A stretch of 64,000 nucleotides of DNA from assembly GCA_023055355.1 (NCBI GenBank), contig JALJCS010000034.1, forward strand, positions 1,750,001 through 1,814,000, read 5' to 3'. The notes under the pieces were generated by a model. It did no database searches. It saw only the letters and a program-made list of their open reading frames with translations, and was not told the DNA's origin. Each line of letters opens with the position of its first letter. Position 1 is the first letter of the stretch. Shown here piece after piece: positions 51,713 through 64,000 of this stretch. The position numbers and the translations under genes are program-made. The stretch is from Agelaius tricolor. Lineage: Eukaryota > Chordata > Aves > Passeriformes > Icteridae.

Positions 51713-54310
51713 ATGGTGTTGTATAGTCTGGAGCTTGGGTTATGTTTTGTTACGTTTGAACAAGCAAAGAGGAAGTCAGATGTTCTCCCCATCCCTGGAT
51801 CGTTGGTTTTTGTGTTGGTTTGGTTTGGGGTTATTTTGGGTTTTTTTTTTTTGTTTTTAATTGTGCAAACCAAGCCGATCTGTAGCCAACTTTGGAAGAT
51901 TCAGGGGACGATGAAAACATCAACATCCCAAAACTGTCACCAAGGAATCTTTGTTGCTGGGAAGATTCGTTCTCCCCCAGTTACAACAAGGCTTCATTGC
52001 ACAGTGGTGAGGGATGGTCCTGGTATGTCCCACCTCTTATGACTGTGCACATTGCAGCTTCCAGGGAAGCAGAGGGAAGAGCTGGGAGCCAAGCCCACAG
52101 ATACTCAGGGGTGATGGCACAGCCCTGGTCAGAAATGGGCTTAACCCCGGGGCAAGCAGGTCTGGGGGAGCCATGGCCAGGCCGAGGGGGCTGGCTGTGG
52201 GCTGTCCTGAGGGAATGCACAGCACTCACATGGCAAACCTAAACCATCACAGGGAGGTCACAGTTTTCACTGCAGAGTGATAAACCCCACTACAAGTGCA
52301 GAAGAACATAAATTTGGCAGTGTTGTGAGGGCAGATTGATTATGTGACTGCTGCTGGAGACAGCCTAGTGGTGGGTTAACTTAATGAACTGCTTAGTCCC
52401 CTTGGGACTTGAAATTGTGCTTCCCAAGTCAGAGCACTTGGCATGGCCCAGCTGTCTGGGCTGTTGAAGGGCTGAGAGGTACCAAGAGACATGAGCAGAG
52501 CTCCTCAGCTGGTCCCTCCCTCTCCTTCCTCCCCAGGGTGTTCTCAGTTCACTCCCTTCCCCTCCTGTTCCTTCAGTGTGAAGCAAGCTGAGCTGGCTGC
52601 ACTTTTTTTTTTTCAGGCAAGCCACAGAGGGCCAGGCAGGGCAGGATATAACAGGAGTGAGAAAACATCCAGTGAGGGTTTGGCACACAGGAAGACCTTC
52701 TCCTCCCCTCTTGAAAAGCCCAGGTTTGGCAGGTAGTATTACCCCAGGGTGTCTGGGCTCTCGATGTGATACATTCAGTTTTAAACAGGTGTTGGGTCTA
52801 ATCTCTCTGGTTTGCTGGGATAAAATTCACTGCAGTATTTCAAGAACAGGAGTCAGTGAGGGACTACTGTAAAGAACATTCATGAGTGGGTAAAATAATT
52901 GATATGGCAAACATGGGATCTGCCCCAATAAGGTTTTAGATAATAGGGGTGTATCACTATCTCCACTGTTTGGACCTGTGATGAAGTTGTGATAGATCTC
53001 ACACAACACTGAAGTCACCAGCCATTCTGAGTGTGTACAGCAGGGTTCCCAAATTGCACTTGGAGGCTGTTTTCTGGAACCTATTACCTCTTTAGTGTTT
53101 TCAGCTGAGGGCTGCTTATCAGGTTATATAGTTGTGCACATAAAAAATGTTAACATCACCCACAGTCCAGAGCTGTAGCACCCTCTGGCCTAGTGCTGGC
53201 CTCTGAGAGCCATGAGCTGTGCTCTGCAGCAGTGTACTAGTGCCAGGCCCAATTCCCCAGCTCCTGGTCACCTCCTTTTGTGCTGTTCTCCCTGGGCCCA
53301 GTGATGCCAAGTGCTGAGCCCCTGAATTCCAAGGAGGCTGAGGGCCTTGGCACTTTCATGTCCTGCCTTTCCCCGTGGAGCACAGACAGGCATCACATTA
53401 AAGAGGGAGAGCAAGTGAGTCTGGGACCATCTCTGTGCCCCCTTGAGGCTCCCTTTTGAGCAATTTCCCTTGCTGGGCTTGCCTAGTGGGGGGAATTACC
53501 TGTTCTAAATGCTGCGATGCAGCAGGACAAGCTGCATTTTTAATGTGTTAAAGGGGAGCCATCAATCCTACCTGCCCTGACTGCTACATTTTTTAAAATG
53601 GCTTTAATCTCATCTCTTTTAGCTGGCCCCTTTATAAAACACAGCACAAGGGCCAATTCCAGCTCCTGCTGAGGATGATGAGCACGATTAGCATGCCTGC
53701 TGCTTCAGTAGGAGCCAGGTTGGGCCCTAATTCAGTGAAAGGGAGCACCAGCCCAAGTTTTTGGTTGATCCTGTGGGTCAGCATCTCTTGGGCAGGCTGG
53801 AAGGGACAGGCAGGGCCCTGAGGGGAGCAGGGGGCTGTGGCTCCATGTGTGTCGGTGCGAGCACGGGGCACACACGTGTGTGCCAGAGCTGTGACAGGGT
53901 GCAGGGCAGCCATCCTGCTGCTGGGCAGGGCACAGTGCTGGGGACAGCACAGCACCCACACCTGGGCTGAGAGCCACCAGGACTCGGCACAGAGCGGGCA
54001 AAGGGGAGCTGAGACACACACAGCCACCACACAGCAGCCAGTGCAAGCTGGTGTGCACTGCGGAGATGCAGGCCTGGGTCATACATGGTGGTCAAGGTGA
54101 GCCTCTGTTGTCTTTGTGAAGCTTCCTCCAAATACTCCATACTGGGATCAAGTACTAGAGAACAGATTTTCTTAGATTTGGGTTGATTGGGGTTTTTGGT
54201 TTTTTTTTTCTTTCTTACAATGGTGCTGATGTACATGTAATGTTTTAAAAAAAGTCACTTGTAAATATGTTTTTACAATTCTACAGATATCACTGGGTCT
54301 ACTATCTGTA

Positions 54311-54325
54311 AAATATATACATATA

Positions 54326-54361
<36 letters not shown>
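54311..54361 (+). repeat. AT-rich dinucleotide array in the 3' UTR
   Basis: ATATATAA and TATATA repeats of about 50 bp, some 300 bp before the poly(A) signal. Confidence 0.9.
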
Positions 54362-54656
54362 CTGTTTGTTTAAAATAGAGTATTTTTATTTCATTCCTTG
54401 ACTCATCCTTACTGCAGTGGTATTGCACTTCAGATGACATCCAATTACTAATTTGTACTGTATTCCTGACAGCAACTTGCTCCATTTTATTCAGATTTTT
54501 CTAGTTTTCTGGTTTTACTTTGTACATTAAGCATTGCTTATTTCCTTTTAAGACCTGTACAGAGTCTGAAAACGTAGAAAAATACCTGATGTTGCTTTTA
54601 AAGAAAAAGAAACAAAAGAAGAACAAACAAAACAAAACAAAAAAACCAACCAAACC

Positions 54657-54662
54657 AATAAA
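54657..54662 (+). promoter_or_regulatory. MAML3: Poly(A) signal AATAAA, likely MAML3 transcript end
   Basis: Canonical AATAAA about 2.9 kb after the stop codon, following an A/C-rich run. Cleavage would be expected 10-30 nt downstream. It is the best candidate for the distal end of the transcript; an upstream ATTAAA near 53,397 is a weaker alternative. Confidence 0.6.
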
Positions 54663-55020
54663 AGATGGTTCTATGAGTCATATACCTGGTGTATATGGAT
54701 CATGTCTTGCCCCACTTGCGCCTCAGTGAGCATTCTTCCATGGAGGGGAGGGGAGCTGCAGGCAGGTCGGAATCAGCAGAAATAGGGAGTGGGGAAGTGC
54801 TTCCAGGGCAGGAGACAAGATGGAGACAAGCTGGGGGAGGGAGAAGGGAAACGTGTAGCTGGACATAAAAGTTGGAGAAAACAGGAAAACTGGAGAAGGA
54901 TCAAGACACAGGCTTAGGGAATTCCCTATCACCCACCACTACAACAGCGTGAGAATTGTCTTGTCAGAAGCCTTTAGGAACGTGCATGTGTTGGACGTGT
55001 ATTGGCTGTCCATACATGGG

Positions 55021-55120
55021 GAGAGCAAGGGAGGGAAGGTGAGGAAGAGAGAGGAGAGAAGAGAAGAGAGAAGAGAAGAGAAAACATCAAGAAGAGAGAA
55101 GAGAAGGTAAAACATCAAAG
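55021..55120 (+). repeat. GA-rich simple repeat
   Basis: Runs of GAGAA/GAGAGAA with two AAACATCAA interruptions, just downstream of the MAML3 end. No coding potential. Confidence 0.85.
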
Positions 55121-55459
55121 CACTATAACAGGTAAGCTTGGAATAATTTCAGAGTCAAAGAAAGACCTATTTGAATCAGTAGGTGGGCTTTGGACCTCCT
55201 CTAGTCTGTATTTTGACTCTGTTACATTGTTTGGAGCTTTGTCTTGGTTTTGGTTCTGGCTGCAGTGTTTCTTGCTGCCTCTGTCTGTAGGTTTGGAAGA
55301 AAGGTGTCCGCCAAGGAAGGGGGAAACCTCCCTTGGAAAGGAAAATATTACCCCCTACAAATTATTATAACTTAATTATCCCTACAAATTATTATAACTT
55401 GGAAATTACAGGGGTTTTAGGCAAAGATATGGCAAAAGGAATAAGACTTATTTACTAGA

Positions 55460-55545
55460 ATATACATACATACATACATATATATATACACACACACTCA
55501 TATATAGATATGTATGTATATATATGTATATACATATATATACAC
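55460..55545. repeat. Compound (CATA)n/(AT)n/(AC)n microsatellite
   Basis: CATACATACATA, then TATATATA, then ACACACAC, followed by TATGTATGTATA. It is partly self-complementary, so it could form hairpins. It lies in the intergenic region. Confidence 0.9.
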
Positions 55546-56044
55546 TTTCTCAGAAGCTGATGATAAGCATTACCACCAGACAGAAACATTAAGATCACAG
55601 GGTATATTGGAGCTGATCTGATGACAGAGAAAGAGGATGTGATTTTTCAGTGCTTTTTATTTGCCTTCTGTTGTGTTGTTTTGGGTTTTTTCAACTGGAT
55701 GGGTCACATTCTCAAACTTTTTCTTTCTGCTGGGTACAAATGTTTTTTTCAGTAGCTGAGGCTTTGACAACAAACAAAAAAATAATCAAGCCACATCGAT
55801 GGGTTGCTAGATAAGGTGGCAGTGCTATCTCAGAAAAAAGGCAGAGTAATTATTTTTAACTTGCTCTAAATCTCAAGCTAGTATAGCACAAATGCCTTCA
55901 AAATGTGTCTTGTTCCCTGGTGTAAACAAAATGATACGAATCAACATATTTCAAAGAAAATAATGTCAAGCATTAAAAAATTGTACTGCAGTTTTTGACT
56001 GCTGCACAGCAAAAGGACCTTCTCAGACTAGCCCCCTTCTAGTA

Positions 56045-56232
56045 ACAGAAGCACTGAGGGAGGAAAAGACCTCTGAGATCCTTGAGTACAACCCTCAAGG
56101 CAGCACTGCCATGGTCACCACTAAGCCATATCCCCAAGAGCCACATCCACGTGCCTTTTGAACACTTCCAGGGATGGAAGTGTTCCACCACTTCCCTGGG
56201 CAGCCTGTTCCTTGATTCTCAGAGGTATATCA
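56045..56232 (-). mobile_element. Old CR1 LINE fragment
   Basis: Diverged reverse-complement CR1 tail with recognisable blocks: GAGGAAAAGACCTCTGAGAT, CAACCCTCAAGGCAGCACTG, CCACTAAGCCATATCCCC and CCACTTCCCTGGGCAGCC. It lacks the terminal ATTCTATG repeat and any open reading frame. It is a different, older subfamily from the copy at 7.7 kb. Confidence 0.8.
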
Positions 56233-59200
56233 GCAGGGCATAAAATAAGCTCATTTACCTCTTAAAGAACTGTAATGATGAGAACTTAAGATGCAATATC
56301 TGATAATCTTGTTGCCTGATGTAAAGATTTGCTTTCTTATTTCATTTCAGATACTGAGTATGTGACTTTGTTACTGGAAACATTTTTTTACAGCACTTTC
56401 AGTCCAATACTGGTGTATTTGATTTCACAGATTTACTCTCATTTTTGAGGTTTTCAGTTGTGTAGGTGCCTAAATACAATTCAAATCAAGACACAACATG
56501 GCTTTGGGATAACTTTACAGCTAGTTAGAAGCTCTGATAATAGCATGGTTCCAAGAAGTCAACAAACAAAAGAGAATTGAAAACAAATTTGTTTATCCAA
56601 CAGGGAAAAGTAATCTGTCCCACTGAGCCAAATCCCTCTCAGACTGCAGAGAGAGTAAACAATGCTCTGGTGAGAAAACTTTTAGGATTTCTCAGAAATT
56701 CAAGTTGTAGAGCAACCAGTTGATCATAAAATAATTCCCATTCTTCAGAACCAGTGGAAACCTCCCCAAACCCCAGTCATGCAGCCCACAGCTCTTTCTT
56801 ACATTGCTGGAAGGTGGAAAGAAGAGGGACAGCTGCCAGCTGAGAGCAGAACTCAATCACCAGCCATGTTCCCAGCAGTTTGTGTGTGCCAACAGGATGT
56901 GTGCATGGGAGAGAGCTCTTCAGCGAGCAATAAGGTGAAACAACAGCTGGGGGCCTTCGAGTGCTGTCCAGCATTGCAACAAAGGCCTGCCCCGGAAATA
57001 AAACAGACCAGCTTCTCCAAACAGGAGTGCAAGATTACAGCCACGTTTTGTTCCTGGAAAAGTTGAGCCCTGCCTACTTCTTGCCTGTTTGAAAGCACAG
57101 AAAGAACAAAACCAGCCTTTCTTGCCTCTGTGGATTCAGCTGCTCCTTTATCTTTAGATTTCAGTCGCAGCCTCCTTGGGAGCAAAGCCTTTTTGTTCTG
57201 TTTTTGTAAAGGGTCTGTGTCCATCACCAGCAGTGCTGTCAGAAGCAGCTGGTGTGGGACACGGAGGGAGGAGCAGAGCTTTGTGCTGTCCCCACTCTTG
57301 ATTTACTCTTGATTTGCAGGTTCTGCTGGGCGTGCAGGATGTCGGCTCTGATGGGCAGCACGAGAGACAGGAGCAGTCAGCCTGCAGAAAGGAACTGCTC
57401 AGAATGGTCCAGAGGGTAAAACAAGGGGTAAAGAGAGAAAGGAATGCCTCCCCTCACCCTACTGCCTGGAACACACTACCTGTAGCTTATAGCCTGGTTT
57501 TGAGGCTAGGCATGAGCTTCTCTAAAGGGACATTTTTTCATCACCTAGCTAACAGAAGTCTTAATGCCATTAGCCTTTACTATCCCATAAGACCACTAGA
57601 ACAAAACCAATATAATGTTTATTTTGACTTCCTACAGCTGATGTTAAAGTGAGATATTGCATTGCCTTTCACCAAACTGGCTAATTTTAAGGGCTAACGT
57701 AAAAAAAACTTTAAAGAAGTTATTTTACCTTGGCAAATTTTACTTTCTTGGGTGTTAATATTGTTCTTTCTAAAGATTGGAGGAGTAGATATACTGTAAT
57801 AACAGAAGTTTGATGTTTGTACTTAGTAACTCTTTAATTGCTGATTTAAGCCTCTTAATTGCAGTTCTTGGTGTAGTATGGATTGACTTTCTGACCACAC
57901 AGTCTCTGTGATTTTTAGGAGCTGGAGCACAAGTGTTCCAAGCATTGTCACCTTACTGACAGATAAATGTGAAGGAAAACTCTAACAGAGCTGGTCATTT
58001 GAAAAGTTAAAAACACAAGGGCTAAACAATTTAAGGCCAGATGACATTGAAGATGTATTTTTTTTTCTGACTTCATTCAGAAGATGCCAATTTCAAGATG
58101 GTGAAAGAGATAAAATCCAGCAAAGATGGACATAAAAGGAGGCAGGAACAGAGGTTCTGAGCAGTGAAGTGTCATGTAATTCAGAGACACTGGTGGTGTC
58201 TGAGCCAATGTAAGTCTGTCCTGTTTGCAAAGGGCACTATTTCACTGCCTCTTGGTGACTGTGCCAAAGAGGCTGGCTCTTCTCTCAGGAGGAGCTGCTG
58301 TCATGACAGAGCAGATGGCTGGGGTGGTGAGACCAAAAGCATTCTAAGCATCAAACCAGACTGATCAAATAAGCACTTCTAATGGAATTACTCTGCCAGA
58401 GCTGTCCAGGTTTTGACTCTGGAAGAGCTGAAAAGAGCTTTGCAAAGGGCAATGCTCAGCCTGTGCTGGGGTGCAACTTGTTGAAGATCAGCCACAAGTG
58501 GCAGTGCAGCATCTTTTATTCTTCAACACCTCCTAGAAGTCAGGCTCTGAAGAACAGAGAGGCTACTCTGGGTGGAAGGGAAAACATACCTGAACTCTCA
58601 TGTATTTCACTGGAAATGTTTATAGGGTAAATCAATGCATTACAATGTATGAGGCTGGCTTGTGTGACAAAATCAGTCCAGCTACAGTAGTAACAGTAGT
58701 GGGCTCTGCAGTTTATTACTTTACTTTGCTTTTCAGCAATACATTACCAAGAACATGGGTCTGTGTGGCACTGGATCATACTCAGCTTTAAATTTATCAG
58801 AACTATAAGACAAGTAAAAGAGGAAGAAAATATGCTTATTCCTTCAATTGTTCCCTCTTTCTGCCCCCTAAATACCATTTGTAATCCATATCTGGTGTTT
58901 TTTCATATGTACTTTGTGTGGGGTTTCAGAGGAAGGACAAATAGTCCATTTTATCCAGTTCAGTTTAAGGTCTAGCTGTCCAGAGTCCCTGCTTTGTGGC
59001 AGTGTTACCACAACTGATCTCATTTGTCATCCCCATCCTCTGGGGATGATGAACTCGTGCATGATGGCAGCAGCAGAGCAAATTCAGAAGGATTAAATAC
59101 AGTAGTAGACAGAGGTTTGGATTTTTCCCTGAACTGCACCTTCTGCAGCCTTGTGTCACCTCCATCAATATTGTATATGAGACAGCAAAGAATTGGCTCA

Positions 59201-62200
59201 TGATGTTCCATCCAGTACTCTCATGCTGCTATCAGGCAGGCTGCAGAGCATGCAAGGCATAGATGTCATCTCCTTGAGAAAAATAACCCAAGTAGCTGAT
59301 GTTGTGAGTGCCATATTTACATGGACATGTTTTAAAAACAATAAAACCTCTCCAGAGTCCTTCTATACCATGCTCCTCCATCTCTCTCTCCAGCCAGGAA
59401 AGCCCCACTCACGTTCAGCCCTTGCACACTGGAGCAGGGTTGGATCCAAGTGCTTCTGAAGCAGCCACAATTCCCAGGTTGACCACTTCATCCTGGATTG
59501 GCTTCTGTCTATCCTGTCTGTCCTCGGCTCTTTCCTTCACCCCCACCCTTGGCACAACTGGCATTTCTTCCCTGGGTCTCCACAGCCTCACCTTGCCAGC
59601 TAGAAGCTCTGCCCCCTGCCCCTTTGCTGTTCTCTCACCCCACAACATGCCCACTTTCCCCTGATGGATGCCAGCTCAGCTTCCAGAGCAGCTGGACCAG
59701 GAAGCTTTGTCTGCTCCTGAGCAGGGGAGGGGGTGCCCTGGATGGGGTCTGGTGTTGCTTGGCAACCTCTTTCTCTCTCCTCCAACACCATTTTCCCTTG
59801 CAGTGTCTGCTGATGCAGGCACAACAAATGACAGCAATATTACTGAAGCACTTGTTCCTGTCGCTGTTTACTTGTTATTTATGGTTATTGTCCTGAAAGG
59901 ATTTGTAAACATTTCTTCACTTCCTTCCACGGTCAAAACAGATATCATTTTATGCTTTTGTAGCATGCCTACATAATTAATGGATGGTCACTGCATTTCA
60001 GTGTAAGTGACATACAGTTTTATTGGTGGTTTTTTAAAGTGGTTCCTGGTTCTGAGTGTTTCTATTTTTCAGCCCCAAATTGAGACATACAAGGTTTTAC
60101 ATTCAGAAGTGGAAAAATACAGTGTAAGCAAGTCTGCCTTAACCACCTCAAATTGTGCTTCTCCTGTCTAGGTGCACATATGCCTAAAAAAGGCTGTTCT
60201 GAATGACTTGCTGTCCCCTTCAGGAGGACCCTGGGTCTAACACCGAGATTTCAGAACAAAAATGCTTCCATTAACAGAGATAAAGCTGCCAGGGTGTTTC
60301 CTGTTTGCCATTTCCTCCTCCACACTCACCACTTCCAGCTCAGTCTTTCTGGTCTGCATTTGTGGGTGCACCAAAGAAGACACACAGCTTCCCTTATCCC
60401 TTTTCTCCAAAAGAGAAGCACAGTAAGAAAGCCAGACCCCAAGTGTTTTCTGATCTTGCAGTGAAAATGCTGCTGAGACCTTTCTTTACTTAACAAACTG
60501 TAGTCACTCAGGCCAGATCTGGAGAGCTTCACACATGCTGCTGGCTAATTACACACTGCCAGGTTTTCTACTGGGCCTTGATTCAGCCCTAGGTAGGATT
60601 TATTCCCTTTGTGACAAGGTCTGGAAGGCAAGGGAAAACTTAGTTTTCTATTGTAGGGGTGCTTTGCAGTGCCAGACTCAGATGTACATCTGCCATTGCC
60701 CTCTGCTGGGGCATGCCAGAACTACTGGTGTGGCCTTCTGCCACGGGAACTCTCGGGATTTCCTCTCCTTTATCCTATGAAATTACTGCTTTGGGAGCTC
60801 TGGATGCCTGGCTGGCAAGCGAGATTTGTGGTTTTGTTCAGCAAGTGACTGTCACACAGAGTCCGTTTGTTACCACGCCACTCAGACAGTATATTGAGTT
60901 ATTGCTTGTGTATTTATAATAGTTGGAATTGGATGCAGAGATGCTTTCTGACCACAGCTCTGCAGCATATTGCCTGCACGACATCCACCCACTTATCTTC
61001 ATACTGAGTAGAGACAGCTGCAAATCTCAGCCTAAAAGCAGTTAGGGGGTGATCCTGAATCCATTTAAAGATCTTCCCACAACCAGCCTTATTGAGGACA
61101 GCCTTTTTCAAATGGCTTTATGGAATTAAGACCTTTGAAAGGCCTTGAAATGAAGTCCTTTACAGAAATTAAGGCTCAGTTCTGAGGTACTACATAGCTA
61201 CAAGGAAGGGGCATCTTGCATTTCTGTGAGATTGCACCAGTAGAGAAAGGAGACTGTGGACCTGCTGTTCCTCAGAGAAAGAAAACAAGCTCCAAATCAG
61301 GCACACTTCGCCTAGGCAGGTAAGTTGTTTAAGAGGGAGTTCTCTGAAATCAAACCAGAATAAAAGAGATCTGCAGTAATGACCCGCTGTCAGCCATTTC
61401 TCTCCTGAATCTACACCAACCAGGAGAAAAGTACATTCTTTGTGGGTTTTTGTTCCTTTTACCCTGTGCCCTTTCTAAGCACAGACTGCTCCAGAGGCAA
61501 ACAGAGATCTGAGAGAGTTTCCCAGTTCCACCTACTCAGCAGTGGCCGTGGACGTGCTGGATGCTGGTTGGGTTCCATACCTTGCAAATCAGGAGTTTTG
61601 TGAAACTCTGAAAAGAGATTTGAAGAGTGCTTTGAAATCCTTGGATGAGCATAGCCAGGCCAGGGGTAGTTTTCAGACTTATTCATCTTGAAAATCCCTC
61701 TCTGTTTTCTGGTGGAAACAGAATTGGAGCAGTATCAGTTCAACTCATAACCTGCTAAGTCTCATGTGGATGCTCCCAAGAATTAAACCATGAAACAAGG
61801 GAGTGCAATTTCCCTGTCCTCACCTCGGTCCCTGTCTGAATCAGCCAACATATTGTGCTGGCTGACTTGCCTTTCTCAACTCAGAGAGAGATGATATTGC
61901 AGAGTACAGAAAACTGCTGATAAATTATCAGATTTTAGGGTAAAAGCCATTCCAGTTGCAGAAAGGCCTTATTACTCTATAAACAAGCCAAATGTTTCTT
62001 GATATAGTTAATCTAGCCAGCTCTGAAACAGGGAATGTAGAAATAGGTGGCATTGAGTTGAGATATTTATTTTTAGGTAAGGCTTTTTGTTCCCTTTCTC
62101 AGCATAAGAGCTACTTTCATCTTCTTCAGAGACAGAGTCATAAGTGTCTTCCACTGAGATCTGGGGCCTCTAAGATGAGGGTGCAGCACTTTTCCCTGCT

Positions 62201-63234
62201 GTACACAGCAATCATATTTCCTTCCATTCCACTCTTTCCTCTGACAGTAAAAAAGCCCCTCATCTTGCAAAATCCATTAGTTATTTTCCTGAGGAGTAAG
62301 AGGATGCGTGTGGAAAACTGCATTGTTGTTGTTGTTATTATTATGTGTTCTATCCATATGAAATAGAATGTCCCATTTCTGCCTGTGCCTAACCAGCCTT
62401 ACACATTTCACAGTCCTGGATCTCAGTGGCCTGGTTCTTCTCTGTGCAATCAGCAACATGTGTAAAGTGCTCCTGTCCTTGCTCTCCTCTGCTTATTGGT
62501 GCTTTCACGTGGAGTCCTTGCCCATGGCACTTGAGACATGACAACACTTTATTTGTCAATGTCTCTTTTAGAAAGGACCAAGATAAAAAGAACCAGAAGT
62601 GTGCCAATGGCAAATTTACATGCTGCTCTCCAAATAGGTGACAGACCCCCTAAAGATTTGTAACCCATTGTTCCCCTAGAGAAGGACTAAGGCTCACCTT
62701 TTGGTTGATTTTCTCTGATAGGTACTGTTCCTTTAGGAAGCCTTGCTCAGGTAATCTAAAAGAAAAATGACTGGAGAAAATAAATAGAGCAATAAATAAA
62801 TAAATTGGTGGGGGAATGCCTATCTGACAAAATCTGGAAATGCAGATCGGTAAGTAGCATTTCCTATTAACTATCTTAACTTGCAAGTGCATCAACATAT
62901 AAATTGTGCTTAGTTGCCCTGGTGGATAGAGCATGGGTGCATTACTATCCATGGGCATGACTGAATAAGCAGTGTTATAAAACACTTGTAACCTGAAATA
63001 AGCACAGTGTGACCATGGACAGAGAATATCAGAATGTACTTCGGGTTGTACAGTTTCAGCATTACATTGTACATTCAGCATTATTCATGATTTAGGAATG
63101 TTCAAAAGGAAACAAAAGCATTTTAGATAATTTTGAAAATGTGTCCATTTTAGATTTCTTATGGTCATCATTGTGATGTTACTTAATTAAAATTTTTTTT
63201 TTTGGCATTTGCTAGTGTTGGCGGTTAGGTTTCT

Positions 63235-63672
63235 TCAACAGAACAGGAGACAGAGAAGAAAAGGAGGGTGGGAAAACTGAAGAAGGACAGGAGTTAGAGG
63301 GAAAAGAAAGTGGTTAGGATTAGACTTAAAGTGAAAACTTAGGGGTAGAGTGAAAAAGGAAAAGACTAAGAGCAAAAAAGACAAACCAAGGAAAAGGAGA
63401 ACAGGGAGAAAAAGAAGCAAGAAGAGTGAGGGTCAAAGTTATAAAGAAAAAGAAATAAGGTTCAAAGTATGGACAAAAGAGAGAAAAATAAATACAGTCA
63501 GAAAGAAATAGTGAAATGGACAAACAGAAAAAAGGAAGCCGATGGAAACAGAGTTACAGAAGCAGAGACACAGTGTCAGAAAGAGTGAGAAACAGAAACA
63601 AAGGGTTAGAGACAGATGGAAATTCAGATAGAAATAGAAAAGTGAAGTGAGGAGCAAAAGGAAGAAAGCACC
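63235..63672 (+). other. Purine-rich leader upstream of the right-edge gene
   Basis: About 430 bp strongly biased to A and G on the + strand, with loosely repeated GAGACAGAG, GAAACAGA and AAGAAAAAG motifs. It ends directly at the AGCACCATGG start context of the next entry. It could be the 5' UTR or a promoter-proximal repeat of that gene. Minus-strand Phe/Leu/Ser-rich open frames here are compositional artefacts. Confidence 0.5.
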
Positions 63673-63950
63673 ATGGCTGGCCAGGGCTTCTCCTGGACGC
63701 TGCAGGTGTACCTGCTGATGCTTCTGGTCCATCCACTCGACCCTTCCAGCCGTCCTGAGCGGGACCTGGGCACCTTGGGTCTGCTTCCCGAGGAGCTGGA
63801 GCTGCAGGACATGGACCCTGAGGCTGCCCCGTGGGTGGACTTGCGCTGGCGTCCTGGACGTGCTTCCTGCTGGAGCTGCTGATCATGGGCATTGTCCTGG
63901 GATGCTACCTTGGCAGAAGGCTCTGGAGACGCTGGAGACGCTGGAGAGAG
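63673..63950 (+). pseudogene. Unrecognised secreted or membrane-type gene, 5' exon, frame-disrupted
   Basis: The ATG lies in a strong Kozak context (GCACCATGG). The first frame gives a signal-peptide-like start (MAGQGFSWTLQVYLLMLLV), then an acidic stretch EELELQDMDPE, and stops at 63,880-63,882. From about 63,822 a different frame is open and encodes a convincing hydrophobic segment (FLLELLIMGIVLGCYLG) followed by a basic, Trp-rich run RRLWRRWRRWRE, built from a 9-bp CTGGAGACG repeat. The two halves look like one single-pass membrane protein broken by a 1-nt deletion (or 2-nt insertion) near 63,822-63,840. A donor-like GAG/GTGAGG sits at 63,951. I do not recognise the family. The signal peptide plus nearby membrane segment vaguely recalls avian ITPRIPL1-like proteins, without sequence support. 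It could be a live gene with an assembly error, or a pseudogene. It continues off the window. Confidence 0.45.
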
Positions 63951-64000
63951 GTGAGGGAAAGGGGCAGGACGGCACAGACCCCGAGGCTGCTGGGCCTCCT

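Larger units (their letters stand above)
1..54680 (+). other. MAML3: MAML3 transcription unit, 3' part (introns, three exons, 3' UTR)
   Basis: Inferred extent of the transcript inside the window. The 5' end lies to the left of the window. The joined exons 45,662-45,898, 47,614-47,701 and 50,721-51,712 give 1,317 coding nt including the stop, with no frame break. Everything left of 45,661 is read as one long upstream intron, because no other open segment looks like mastermind sequence. Long introns between 5' exons are usual for vertebrate MAML genes. Confidence 0.75.
51713..54680 (+). other. MAML3: MAML3 3' untranslated region
   Basis: About 3.0 kb from the stop codon to just past a canonical AATAAA. 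It begins with a G/T-rich, poly-T-containing stretch (about 51,805-51,860). It passes through ordinary unique sequence and ends in an AT-rich segment with an ATAT array (54,311-54,361) and TGTA/TTTT-rich sequence. The long AU-rich tail is compatible with post-transcriptional regulation. Numerous short open frames on both strands look like chance. The end position is inferred from the poly(A) signal, not seen directly. Confidence 0.65.
54681..63234. other. Intergenic region downstream of MAML3
   Basis: Unique A+T-rich sequence with the GA and AT repeats and one old CR1 copy listed separately. A 27-bp-period duplication (CCCTACAAATTATTATAACTT) lies at 55,353-55,400. In mammals MGST2 lies convergent to MAML3 here; I found no segment resembling an MGST2 exon on either strand. 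Short open frames look random. Confidence 0.5.

Overview
This is a vertebrate, almost certainly avian (probably songbird), genomic window. It holds the 3' part of one large spliced gene on the + strand, which I identify as MAML3 (mastermind-like 3, a Notch co-activator). The avian call rests on CR1 LINE tails ending in ATTCTATG-type repeats, on a solo LTR resembling passerine ERV LTRs, and on intron-dominated, gene-poor sequence with CpG-rich islets. The gene call rests on three exons that join in frame and encode the Gln-rich and acidic C-terminal part of a mastermind-like protein.

Layout. Positions 1 to about 45,660 are one very long intron upstream of the first visible exon. It contains CR1 fragments (about 5.27, 7.67-8.05 kb), a TG microsatellite (4.7 kb), a solo LTR inserted into a GC-rich minisatellite (14.2-14.9 kb), a G/T-only tract (24.5 kb), a purine-rich domain (35.2-36.4 kb), a CpG islet fused to a roughly 37-copy TTCCC array (43.76-44.28 kb), and a minisatellite (44.86-45.67 kb) that runs into the first exon. 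The coding exons are 45,662-45,898, 47,614-47,701 and 50,721-51,712. The 3' UTR runs to an AATAAA at 54,657. After that comes about 8.5 kb of intergenic sequence (GA and AT repeats, an old CR1). At the right edge a purine-rich leader precedes a Kozak-type ATG (63,673) of an unrecognised membrane-protein-like gene that runs off the window and carries an apparent frameshift.

Most striking point. The minisatellite before the first visible exon has copied that exon's own splice acceptor. Eight units each contain a TAAC branch-point-like motif, a pyrimidine tract, CACAG and the first 14 bases of the exon, including an internal CAG/GTGGG donor-like site. Units are 99 or 107 bp, arranged 99-107-107. 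The last 99-bp unit is open and in frame with the exon, so use of the penultimate acceptor would add 33 residues to the protein.

Limits: no alignment, transcript or repeat-library search was possible. Repeat family names and exon boundaries come from motif recognition and frame consistency.
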